Program-made: the position numbers and the translations under genes
Shown: in pieces, positions 1 through 6,360 of the stretch
How positions within the stretch are numbered: the first letter of the stretch is position 1
Layout: each line of letters begins with the position of its first letter
Source of the DNA: DATGIQ01 sp035295665
GTDB lineage: Bacteria > Planctomycetota > Planctomycetia > Gemmatales > Gemmataceae
Direction: 5' to 3'
Length of the DNA: 18,148 bases
Assembly (NCBI GenBank): GCA_035295665.1
Contig: DATGIQ010000655.1
Coordinates: forward strand, 1-18,148
Notes under the pieces: generated by a model
Seen by the model: the letters and a program-made list of their open reading frames with translations, nothing else
Told to the model about the DNA's origin: nothing
Database searches by the model: none

Positions 1-243
1 CTTGGCCGTCGTCGTCGGATTTTGAATCAGGATCTCGTTACTCGTATTGCCGCTCAGCATGTAGCCACCGGGCGCCAACACGATGCGATTGCCGGCGTCG
101 GTGTTACTGTCGGCCGTCTGGATGGCGGACAACAAGCTCCCGATCGAGCTCACATTGAAGGTGGCCGGCGTCGTGCGCGGTTCTAGTTCCTCCACACGCA
201 GATGGATTCGCCGCCGCAACCGGATCTGACGCTTGGAGGACAT
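1..243 (-). CDS. LEPR-motif secreted protein, N-terminal fragment (partial)
   Basis: The reading frame is open from an ATG at 243 to the window edge, giving 81 residues without a stop, so the C-terminal part is missing. The start has a Shine-Dalgarno (CGGGAGA, 251-257). The N-terminus is very basic (SSKRQIRLRRR), followed by VEELEPRTTPATF at about residues 17-29. This matches the LEPR-XLL type N-terminal motif of large planctomycete surface and extracellular proteins, thought to act in sorting. The stretch that follows (SLLSAIQTAD, then IVLAPGGYML) resembles the first rung of right-handed beta-helix or autotransporter-like passenger domains. It lies 45 bases after the TPR-sulfotransferase stop on the same strand, so cotranscription is plausible. 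The family beyond the signal cannot be fixed from this fragment. Confidence 0.85.
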   Translation of the reverse strand, partial: MSSKRQIRLRRRIHLRVEELEPRTTPATFNVSSIGSLLSAIQTADSNTDAGNRIVLAPGGYMLSGNTSNEILIQNPTTTAK

Positions 244-288
244 GGAACAATCTCCCGAAAAGCTGAGACAAAAAATTGCAGAAGACCG

Positions 289-2499
289 TCAACGGTGGAA
301 AAGCTCATCCCCCGCCGGCCTGTCCGTTGCTGGCAAGCGCACAAACAGCTCTGCCAGGGCGGCCTCGTAATTTCGCCAACGGGCAACGGATTGACTGTAG
401 ATCGGCCGGCGCACCTGCGTGGCGCTGGCGGTGCGGACCGGCCGGCGCAGTCGGTGGAAGTCGAGACAAGCCGGCTCCCATTCCAAACCGCACGCGGCCA
501 CCAGCCGGCGGGCCACGCCTTCGAAATCGCTGACAACGTCCTCGTAATTCGCCTCGTGAATGGTCACCGGCAGGACGGTCCGCCAATGGTCCATGACCCG
601 GCGATACTGCGTAAAGCGCGTAGCCAGGTGTTCAAAATCGTTGGCCCAAAGAATGCTGCGGAAATTGGTCATCCAGCACGACACGGCCACATCGCGCAGA
701 TCGCGGCGACAGTGGATCAGCACGGCGTTGGGGAACATCACCGCGATCAGGCCGAGGTACATGTAGTTGTCCGGCATCTTGTCCACGATGTACGCCGCTC
801 GTCCTTCATCGTAGCCGTGCAACCACTCGAGATGCTGCTCCGCCAACCGGCCGACGGTGGATCCGTCGACGTGCGGCAGACAGTACACCGGCCACTCCGA
901 GCGTCCCAACAGCGCGGGGATAGATTCAAAGGAGCGGCGGACCAGGCGCAATTCCCCAGCGCCATGGATGCGTGAATGGCTGGCCAGCATTTGTTCGATC
1001 AGCGTGGTGCCCGAACGGGGCAATCCAAAGACGAAGATCGGTCGCCGCCGGTCCGATCCGCTCCCCTGGAGACGGGCAAAGAAAGCGGGATCGCAAGCAC
1101 TCACCATCTTGTCCACGAACTCCGTGTGCTTGGCCGGGTCGTATTCGCGGTGGCGGTGTTTGGCCTCTTCCAGGGTGAGGACGTTGGCTTCACGTAGACA
1201 CTCGGCTGCGCGAACGTAATCGCCGCGGCCATCGAGCACCTGGGCCAGGCCAAAGAGCAGTTGGGCGCGCGGCTCGCCGCTAAGCTTCGGATCGGCCAGG
1301 CGCTCCTCCAGAGCGGCGCGATCAGCATCCGGCAATTTGCCGCGCAGCAATGTCGCCAAGCGGGCGTGAGCCAGAGCGAATCGCCGTTGGATGCGCAAGG
1401 CTGCGCGGAACGCTTCCTCGGCTTCGGTCAACTCACCCAATTCCTCATGCACGCCTCCGAGATTGAGCTGCGCGCCTCCCATCTGGGGATCGAGCTGGAG
1501 GGCCGTGCGAAAATGTTGCGTGGCTTCCGTCAACCGGCCTTCCTCCTGCAAGGCCCAGCCCAGACCGTTGTGTGTAGCCGCACGCTCGGGCCGCAAGGAC
1601 AGGGCGTGCATATAGCAAGCAACGGCTTCGGCCGGTTCCTCGCGGTCCATGCGCAGCTCGGCAAGATTTTCCCACCAGGCGGCGTTGTCCGGCTCTAGCT
1701 CCACGGCTTGTTGCATCCACGGCAGCGCATCGGCGAATTGGCCTTCGCGCTGCAACGTCAGGCCGAGGTTGGCCATTGCGGCCGCCAGGTCTGAGTCCAG
1801 CCGCAGCGCTTCGGCATAGGCTGCCCGGGCCTCCACAAACCGATTCAGCGTTCGGAGTACATTCCCAAGGTTGTTGTGCGCTGCCGCCAGGTCAGGCTGT
1901 AGGCGGACGGCCTCCACGGCATGCGGCAGAGCTTCCTCTGCTCGGCCGAGCTCGAGGAGCAATTGGCCGAGATTGCTTTGGGCCAAGGCTAGCTGCGGTT
2001 CGCACTCGACGGCTCGCTGGAAGGAAGCCAACGCCTCCTCGATGCGCTTCAAATCGCGCAGCACAGTGCCGAGTCCATTGTGGAACGTGCCAGCGTTCGG
2101 TCGCAGGCGTAGGGCCTGGTGAAAGCGTTCGGCGGCTTCATCGAGCCGTCCCAGTCCTTGCAGAGCCAAGGCGAGGTTGCCGAGCGCTTCGGGGTAATCC
2201 GGCCACAGCCGCAACGCCATCCGGCAACTGCCAGCGGCGCGCTCAAATTGGCCTAATGCACGAAATGCCTCAGCGAGATTGGCGTGGAAGGCAGGCACAC
2301 TGGGCCGCAGCGCAATGGCTTGCCGGATCAACTCCACGGCTTTCTCATGATCGCCTTGTTGATGGCGCAACACGCCGAGCAAATGCAGAGCATCGGCATT
2401 CTCCTGCTCGCACGCTAGCACTTGCTGATACAGCCGGGCAGCCGAGGTGAACTGCCCTGTCTGGTGCATATCGATGGCCTGAGCAAGGATGTCCGTCAT
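289..2499 (-). CDS. TPR-repeat protein with C-terminal sulfotransferase domain
   Basis: This 736-residue protein has two parts. Residues from about 5 to 390 are tandem 34-residue TPR units with recurring G-x-x-x-A-x-x-x-y/f and P signatures. From about 485 to the end is a sulfotransferase of the protein-tyrosine-sulfotransferase-like class. The PAPS 5'-phosphosulfate loop is FGLPRSGTT (about 491-499). The 3'-phosphate-binding element is CRRDLRDVAVSCW (about 597-609), with the expected Arg and Ser. Such enzymes transfer sulfate from PAPS to a protein, glycan or small molecule; TPR units usually bind the acceptor or a partner. The acceptor is unknown. I chose the ATG at 2499 (MTDILAQAIDMHQTG) because related TPR proteins begin this way; an upstream in-frame ATG at 2574 would add 25 unconserved-looking residues. 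Neither start has a strong Shine-Dalgarno. A surface-protein gene follows directly. Confidence 0.88.
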   Translation of the reverse strand: MTDILAQAIDMHQTGQFTSAARLYQQVLACEQENADALHLLGVLRHQQGDHEKAVELIRQAIALRPSVPAFHANLAEAFRALGQFERAAGSCRMALRLWPDYPEALGNLALALQGLGRLDEAAERFHQALRLRPNAGTFHNGLGTVLRDLKRIEEALASFQRAVECEPQLALAQSNLGQLLLELGRAEEALPHAVEAVRLQPDLAAAHNNLGNVLRTLNRFVEARAAYAEALRLDSDLAAAMANLGLTLQREGQFADALPWMQQAVELEPDNAAWWENLAELRMDREEPAEAVACYMHALSLRPERAATHNGLGWALQEEGRLTEATQHFRTALQLDPQMGGAQLNLGGVHEELGELTEAEEAFRAALRIQRRFALAHARLATLLRGKLPDADRAALEERLADPKLSGEPRAQLLFGLAQVLDGRGDYVRAAECLREANVLTLEEAKHRHREYDPAKHTEFVDKMVSACDPAFFARLQGSGSDRRRPIFVFGLPRSGTTLIEQMLASHSRIHGAGELRLVRRSFESIPALLGRSEWPVYCLPHVDGSTVGRLAEQHLEWLHGYDEGRAAYIVDKMPDNYMYLGLIAVMFPNAVLIHCRRDLRDVAVSCWMTNFRSILWANDFEHLATRFTQYRRVMDHWRTVLPVTIHEANYEDVVSDFEGVARRLVAACGLEWEPACLDFHRLRRPVRTASATQVRRPIYSQSVARWRNYEAALAELFVRLPATDRPAGDELFHR

Positions 2500-2556
2500 G
2501 CTGGTAAACCACTGTCGAGGTTGGCGTGGGCGGTAGGTTATGCGTAAGGTGTGCAA

Positions 2557-2574
2557 ATGCCGTTCCCCCGGCAT
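2557..2574. repeat. Short inverted repeat in the divergent intergenic region
   Basis: ATGCCG and CGGCAT flank the six-base loop TTCCCC. It lies between the divergently read sulfotransferase gene and the first secreted paralogue. It could be an operator or a leader hairpin of the sulfotransferase mRNA, and with six-base arms it could also be chance. Confidence 0.35.
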
Positions 2575-2641
2575 ACCAGCCCGTCCACGATCGCGCCGGC
2601 GGCATGACTGATGCTGTCGAAGTCGATGAGGACTGCTGTTT

Positions 2642-2685
2642 CCTCTTGCATGGGATATCGTCGCGCTTCATGATGAAGCAAGAGG
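2642..2685 (+). promoter_or_regulatory. Possible two-stem leader structure before the first secreted paralogue
   Basis: CCTCTTGC (2642-2649) is complementary to GCAAGAGG (2678-2685). Inside this, GCTTCA (2665-2670) pairs with TGAAGC (2674-2679). The stems share the two bases at 2678-2679, so they either compete or stack after trimming. They lie about 55 bases before the chosen ATG at 2739. No promoter of good quality was seen nearby, so a role in the leader RNA is an inference. Confidence 0.3.
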
Positions 2686-2738
2686 TCCGGCCGCTGCCGG
2701 CCTTGTTCGATCATCCGCCGCTTGAGAAAGTTGTGCTC

Positions 2739-3233
2739 ATGCCTTGCTGGTGCATTGTTTCTCTTGTTATGGGATGGGTCCTTGCTTCCTCGAGGATGGC
2801 AGCTCCTCCGTTCGCCATCGATCTCGAGGTCCAGTCTGCCAAGGTACACAACACGGCCCACGCCGAGGTCGTGGCCAGCGGGGCAAGGGCGAGCCACCGC
2901 GATGTCCTCGATGCCACCGCAAGAGAACCGATTACGGTCCGCTGGACGCTGCGGAGCATGGCCCACAAGGAAACGATCCCAGATGTGGTGGTACACTTTT
3001 TTGTGGTGCAGGAAGACAAGCCGGGACAGCAGACTGTGCCGAAACTGGATAACGGCGTGGCAGTGGAGACCGCTTTGACAATGGATTTCAAGCCCACAGA
3101 CAAGACCCAGGGCGAATTGACGTTCACCCTGGATCGACCCGGTTCTTACTTGATCCGGCTGGAAACCATCGGGGCCATGGCCGGTTCGGCCGGCCACGAA
3201 TCCTACGCAGCCATGGACTTGGTTGTCCACTGA
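2739..3233 (+). CDS. Small secreted protein of unknown function (tandem paralogue 1)
   Basis: The protein has 164 residues. A hydrophobic N-terminal segment (CWCIVSLVMGWVLASS, then MAAPPFA) reads as a signal peptide, giving a mature periplasmic or extracellular protein of about 138 residues. The mature part looks like an all-beta fold: alternating hydrophobic strands such as VVVHFFVVQED, a GQQTVPKL turn, DFKP, LTFTLDRPGSYLIRLET and a final AMDLVV strand. The next gene repeats this pattern, so the two are paralogues. I do not recognise a named family. The ATG at 2739 was chosen because it opens the signal peptide; in-frame ATGs at 2670 and 2673 would add about 22 residues in front and cannot be excluded. 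The Shine-Dalgarno is weak (TTGAGAAAG about 9 bases upstream). Confidence 0.75.
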   Translation: MPCWCIVSLVMGWVLASSRMAAPPFAIDLEVQSAKVHNTAHAEVVASGARASHRDVLDATAREPITVRWTLRSMAHKETIPDVVVHFFVVQEDKPGQQTVPKLDNGVAVETALTMDFKPTDKTQGELTFTLDRPGSYLIRLETIGAMAGSAGHESYAAMDLVVH

Positions 3234-3311
3234 ACCAGCCTCCTGCTGCGGCTGTTCTTGATGGGCCGAGATTGGCAGACCGATGGTCCGCTGGAAGAGG
3301 AGGCGTATCTC

Positions 3312-3815
3312 ATGGCGGTTCGCTGGACGCTCGTGCTGTTGGCCTGGAGCTACCTGGCAATTCCCATCCAGGCAGAGCATGCCGACATCGACCTGCTCAT
3401 CCTACACCTCGATTCCGTAACGGGCGTTCCAACCGAGGAGGGCCGCTCCTCCGTCGACCGGGAGCCGCCCGCGGGCGGTCTCCGTCCACGTCCCGTGATC
3501 CCGGTGAAAGCCAACGATCCGCTCGCCCTCCAATTTGTTCTCATCAACACCTACCCGCACGGCGAGAAAAAGGACGTGACGGTGCGCTACTTCGTCGTCC
3601 GCGAAGAGAAGACCGGCCAGAAGACTTTGCCGGGCTTGGGAAAGGACGTGGTGACGCAGGGCCGCTTCACGTTGAACTTCAAGCCCAAGTGTCGAGTCGG
3701 AGCGCGCGTTTGCTTTACGCTCAAGGAGCGCGGTGTCTACCTCCTGCGGGTCGAGACCCTTAACACCGACAGCGATCACGAGCATTTTTCGGCAATTGAT
3801 CTCCGCGCGGAATAA
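3312..3815 (+). CDS. Small secreted protein of unknown function (tandem paralogue 2)
   Basis: The protein has 167 residues. The ATG at 3312 has a clear GAGGAGG Shine-Dalgarno and starts a good signal peptide (MAVRWTLVLLAWSYLAIPIQA, cleaved near residue 21-22). The C-terminal 80 residues match the neighbouring gene by eye at about one position in three. Shared features are a FVV-x-E-x-K-x-GQ-x-T-x-P-x-L core, FKP, FTL-x(3)-G-x-YL-x-R-x-ET, and an H-E-x(3)-A-x-DL ending. Residues 23-70 are more divergent and include a proline/glycine/arginine-rich insertion (PPAGGLRPRP) missing from paralogue 1. It starts 78 bases after the paralogue 1 stop on the same strand, so one transcript is likely. The function is unknown; a small beta-sandwich that binds a ligand or partner in the periplasm is only a guess from the strand pattern. 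Confidence 0.82.
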   Translation: MAVRWTLVLLAWSYLAIPIQAEHADIDLLILHLDSVTGVPTEEGRSSVDREPPAGGLRPRPVIPVKANDPLALQFVLINTYPHGEKKDVTVRYFVVREEKTGQKTLPGLGKDVVTQGRFTLNFKPKCRVGARVCFTLKERGVYLLRVETLNTDSDHEHFSAIDLRAE

Positions 3816-3828
3816 CCCGGCAAGACTG

Positions 3829-3843
3829 GAAGGGCTGCCCTTC
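3829..3843 (+). terminator. Weak hairpin after the paralogue pair
   Basis: GAAGGG and CCCTTC are separated by CTG, 14 bases after the stop of paralogue 2. No T-run follows, so it is not a canonical intrinsic terminator. Its position before the exporter operon makes a termination or processing role plausible. Confidence 0.3.
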
Positions 3844-3862
3844 TCCAACTCCCCAAGAGCGA

Positions 3863-3891
3863 TTCGTTCTTGAGTCGTGTGCGGCTACAAT
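3863..3891 (+). promoter_or_regulatory. Possible promoter of the ABC exporter operon
   Basis: A good -10 box, TACAAT (3886-3891), lies about 80 bases before the GTG start of the membrane fusion gene. The -35 region at the right distance (TTCGTT, 3863-3868) is poor. The call rests on the -10 box and on position. Confidence 0.3.
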
Positions 3892-3956
3892 GAACGAAGA
3901 ACCGGATTGCGCAGCTCCTGATCTGGCCGGTCAATCTTCTGCAACGGCGCAGTCGC

Positions 3957-3964
3957 AGGAAGGG
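3957..3964 (+). promoter_or_regulatory. Shine-Dalgarno fixing the GTG start of the membrane fusion gene
   Basis: AGGAAGGG ends seven bases before the GTG at 3972. An ATG at 3890 is in another frame and would read into a different, non-homologous protein. This site therefore supports the GTG. Confidence 0.7.
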
Positions 3965-3971
3965 TCGTGGG

Positions 3972-5111
3972 GTGCATACCAGACGCATTGTCATCGGAGT
4001 AGCCTTACTTGGCGCCGTGGCTTTGGCGCTGGGCTTCTTTTGGCCTTTCCGGCGGCAGCCGTCAACCTTGCAGCTACCGGGCGTGGTGGAAATTCAAGAA
4101 GTGCGGCTCGGTTCCAAGATCGGCGGCCGGGTCGAAAAAGTAGAGATCCAGGAAGGTGCCATCGCCGAGCCGGGGCAGCCGCTGGTTGTTTTCGCCGTTC
4201 CCGAGCTCCAGGCCCAGCGGCAGCAATTGCAGGCGCGCTTGCTGCAGGCTGAAGCGGACCTGGACAAAGCCAAGAATGGACCACGTCCGGAGGAGAAAGA
4301 GGCGGCGCGGGCAGTGGTCGAGGCGGCCCGGGCACGCTGGGAACGGCTCAAGGCTGGGTGGCGCGAAGAAGAAAAACGCCAGGCCCGCAGCGAGCAGGAA
4401 ACAGCCCAAGCCGATCTGCAACTGGCTCGTGAAGAGTTCGACCGGGTGGAAAAGCTCTATCGGCAAGGCTCCAGCTCGCGGGCCGAGTATGATGCGGCCA
4501 AGGCCGCTCGGGATCGTGCTCTCGGCCGGAATGCGGCCGCGGTGGCTCATCTCGAAATGCTCCAGGCGGGCAGCCGTCCTGAAGATATTGCCGAGGCGGC
4601 CGCCCAGCTCGAGCAAGCCCAGGCCAACTACGATCTGCTGCTTGCAGGGACGCGCTCGGAAGACCTGGCCGCCGCTGAGGCCCGTGTGGCCGAGATGCGC
4701 GGGAAGCTGAATGAAATCGAAGCCAACCTGAACGAAGCCACGGTCCGCGCTCCAGAGCGGGTGCTTGTCGAAGTGGTGGCCGTGCGCAAAGGAGACGTGG
4801 TGCAGCCCAATCAAGCGATCCTGCGTGTCCTGCGGGCGGATGATCTTTGGGTGAAAGCGTATGTCCCGGAGCCGGCGGTGGGACAGGTGCGGCTGAACCA
4901 GGAAGCCGAAGTGACCGTCGATGCCTATCCGCAGAAGCGGTTCCGGGGTGCCGTGACGTATATCGCTTCGGAGAGCGAGTTCACGCCGCGCAATGTGCAG
5001 AGTGCCGATGAGCGCCGGCATCAGGTCTTCGCAATCAAAGTCCGCGTGGCCGATCCTCAGGGCATCTTCAAGTCCGGCATGGCGGCGGAAGTGACCCTGC
5101 CCTTGCAATAG
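3972..5111 (+). CDS. HlyD/YbhG-type membrane fusion protein of an ABC exporter
   Basis: This 379-residue periplasmic adaptor starts at GTG. A single N-terminal anchor (about residues 6-24, VIGVALLGAVALALGFFWPF) is followed by a biotinyl-lipoyl-like half domain (VEIQEVRLGSKIGGRVEKV). A long charged coiled coil (about 70-250) comes next, then the second lipoyl half and a beta-barrel ending in KSGMAAEVTLPLQ. The coiled coil has three related units with a GPRPEE/GSRPEDIAEA/GTRSEDLAAA signature, as in E. coli YbhG and YhiI. The segment DDLWVKAYVPEPAVGQVRL with FTPRNVQSADERRHQVFAIKV is also characteristic of that subfamily. It should link the inner-membrane permease to an outer-membrane channel, which is not encoded here. 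The ATPase gene follows after 21 bases. Confidence 0.92.
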   Translation: MHTRRIVIGVALLGAVALALGFFWPFRRQPSTLQLPGVVEIQEVRLGSKIGGRVEKVEIQEGAIAEPGQPLVVFAVPELQAQRQQLQARLLQAEADLDKAKNGPRPEEKEAARAVVEAARARWERLKAGWREEEKRQARSEQETAQADLQLAREEFDRVEKLYRQGSSSRAEYDAAKAARDRALGRNAAAVAHLEMLQAGSRPEDIAEAAAQLEQAQANYDLLLAGTRSEDLAAAEARVAEMRGKLNEIEANLNEATVRAPERVLVEVVAVRKGDVVQPNQAILRVLRADDLWVKAYVPEPAVGQVRLNQEAEVTVDAYPQKRFRGAVTYIASESEFTPRNVQSADERRHQVFAIKVRVADPQGIFKSGMAAEVTLPLQ

Positions 5112-5132
5112 GCGAACGGGAACGGAGGAGGC

Positions 5133-6119
5133 ATGGCGGTGGATAAGCCGGCGGGTTTGGCTACCCTGTCCTCCCCCCAGGCCCTCTCGTCGCCGCAGGC
5201 TGTCATCGATGTGCACGATGTCACCATCCGTTTTGGGACCGTCACGGCGGTCCATCGTGTGAGTTTGACGGTATCTGCGGGGGAAGTGTTTGGGCTGCTG
5301 GGTCCCAATGGGTCCGGCAAGACGACGCTGATCCGAGGACTGTGCGGCCTGCTTCCTTTGGCCGAGGGTTCCGCCCGGGTACTCGGCCATGATGTGGCTA
5401 TCGATGCCGAGCACGTCCGGGTGCAGATTGGCTACATGTCGCAGAAATTCTCGCTGTACGAGGATCTGACCGCCAACGAAAACATGGATTTCTACACGGG
5501 GATTTATGGCCTTTCGGCGGCGACGGCGCGCGCCCGCAAAGCGGAGCTGGTCGAGCTGACGGGCCTGGAGCCGTATCTGCATCGCCGGGCTGGCCGACTG
5601 TCGGGCGGATGGAAGCAGCGGCTGGCACTGGTTTGTGCATTGCTCCACCGGCCGCGGCTCGTGTTTCTGGATGAGCCGACGGCGGGCATCGACCCCGTCG
5701 CCCGCCGCGAACTTTGGGATTTGCTGTTCCGGTTAGCGGCGGAGGGGATCACGCTTTTCGTGACCACCCATTACATGGACGAGGCGGAACGCTGCGCCCG
5801 GGTCGGGTACATCTATCTGTCCAATCTCCTGGCGGTTGGTACGCCGGAGGAACTGAAACATCTGCCCGGCGTGACGCCTCCTGGAACCAAGCGGCTCTCC
5901 ATTGTCGGTCCTGACATGGCGCGTCTGGTGGAGCGCTTGCGGAGCCAGCCAGGTGTGCACTCGGCGACCATCTTTGGCCAGGCGATTACGGCGCTCGTTG
6001 CCACCGATGTGAGCGCGCGGGATCTCGGCTTGGAAGGAGCAGAAGTCCGGCCGGCGGAGGCGAGTTTGGAAGATGTGTTTGTTGCGTTGTCTCGGTCTCA
6101 GACCGGCAATGGCAAATGA
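5133..6119 (+). CDS. ABC transporter ATP-binding protein (YbhF-like, one domain)
   Basis: This 328-residue cytoplasmic ATPase has every expected motif. Walker A is GPNGSGKT (57-64), the Q-loop lies in YMSQKFSLYEDL (Q104), the signature is LSGGWKQ (156-162), Walker B is LVFLDEP (176-182) and the switch His is H213 in TTHYMDEAE. The C-terminal tail (about 240-328) is the usual extension of ABC-2 exporter ATPases. E. coli YbhF is a tandem two-domain ATPase; this protein has one domain, so it must act as a homodimer. The start has a strong GGAGGAG Shine-Dalgarno (5124-5130). Residues 5-24 are a low-complexity Ala/Ser/Pro lead before the domain. It is coupled to the adaptor upstream; the permease follows after a 241-base gap holding a repeat element. 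Confidence 0.95.
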   Translation: MAVDKPAGLATLSSPQALSSPQAVIDVHDVTIRFGTVTAVHRVSLTVSAGEVFGLLGPNGSGKTTLIRGLCGLLPLAEGSARVLGHDVAIDAEHVRVQIGYMSQKFSLYEDLTANENMDFYTGIYGLSAATARARKAELVELTGLEPYLHRRAGRLSGGWKQRLALVCALLHRPRLVFLDEPTAGIDPVARRELWDLLFRLAAEGITLFVTTHYMDEAERCARVGYIYLSNLLAVGTPEELKHLPGVTPPGTKRLSIVGPDMARLVERLRSQPGVHSATIFGQAITALVATDVSARDLGLEGAEVRPAEASLEDVFVALSRSQTGNGK

Positions 6120-6169
6120 GGAGAAAAACTGAAATCTAGAAATTAAAAACTGCAAATTGACAGACCTTT

Positions 6170-6299
6170 CCTCTCGTTCCCAAAATCGGTTTGGGAATGC
6201 ACGGTGCGAAAGTCTGTTTCGCGCTCGCTGCTCTCACCGGAAACGGAGTTTCCCGCCTTGCCGTTTCCAAACAGAGTTTGGGAACCAGGGAATGAGAGG
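6170..6299. repeat. 130-bp repeat element of four five-base-loop hairpins
   Basis: The ends are an imperfect 12-base inverted repeat: CCTCTCGTTCCC (6170-6181) and GGGAATGAGAGG (6288-6299), with one mismatch that can form a G-U pair. Inside are four hairpins, each closing AAA-N5-TTT. These are TTCCCAAA/TTTGGGAA with loop ATCGG (6177-6197), GCGAAA/TTTCGC with loop GTCTG (6206-6222), GGAAA/TTTCC with loop CGGAG (6239-6253), and GTTTCCAAA/TTTGGGAAC with loop CAGAG and one G-U pair (6263-6285). An outer seven-base pair, TGCAAAT (6151-6157) and ATTTGCA (6328-6334), sits in the AT-rich flanks. It looks like a non-coding MITE- or REP-like element inside an operon. Although the region is open in the permease frame from a TTG at 6157, its composition argues against coding. 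Confidence 0.8.
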
Positions 6300-6345
6300 A
6301 ATTGAAAGACTGGCATGGCCATTTTTCATTTGCAATTCCCCTTTC

Positions 6346-6354
6346 GGAAAAAGG
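6346..6354 (+). promoter_or_regulatory. Shine-Dalgarno fixing the GTG start of the permease
   Basis: GGAAAAAGG ends six bases before the GTG at 6361. It supports a start that leaves the repeat element untranslated and gives a permease of normal family length. Confidence 0.65.
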
Positions 6355-6360
6355 TGTACC

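Noticed and set aside
2538..3380. A 280-codon minus-strand open frame opposite the secreted paralogues
   Set aside because: The plus-strand genes have signal peptides and mutual homology; the antisense frame shows neither.
3890..3971. ATG at 3890 as an earlier start or frameshifted N-terminus of the membrane fusion protein
   Set aside because: It is in a different frame and leads into a non-homologous peptide; the GTG at 3972 has its own ribosome site and begins directly before the membrane anchor.
4074..5648. A 524-codon open frame on the minus strand opposite the adaptor and ATPase genes
   Set aside because: It is the antisense shadow of two clear genes, has no recognisable domain and is rich in His, Arg and Gln as such shadows are.
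6157..6360. N-terminal extension of the permease from a TTG start
   Set aside because: It would translate the hairpin repeat into a Cys/Arg/Phe-rich stretch before the normal permease start, while GTG 6361 has a ribosome site and gives the usual family length.
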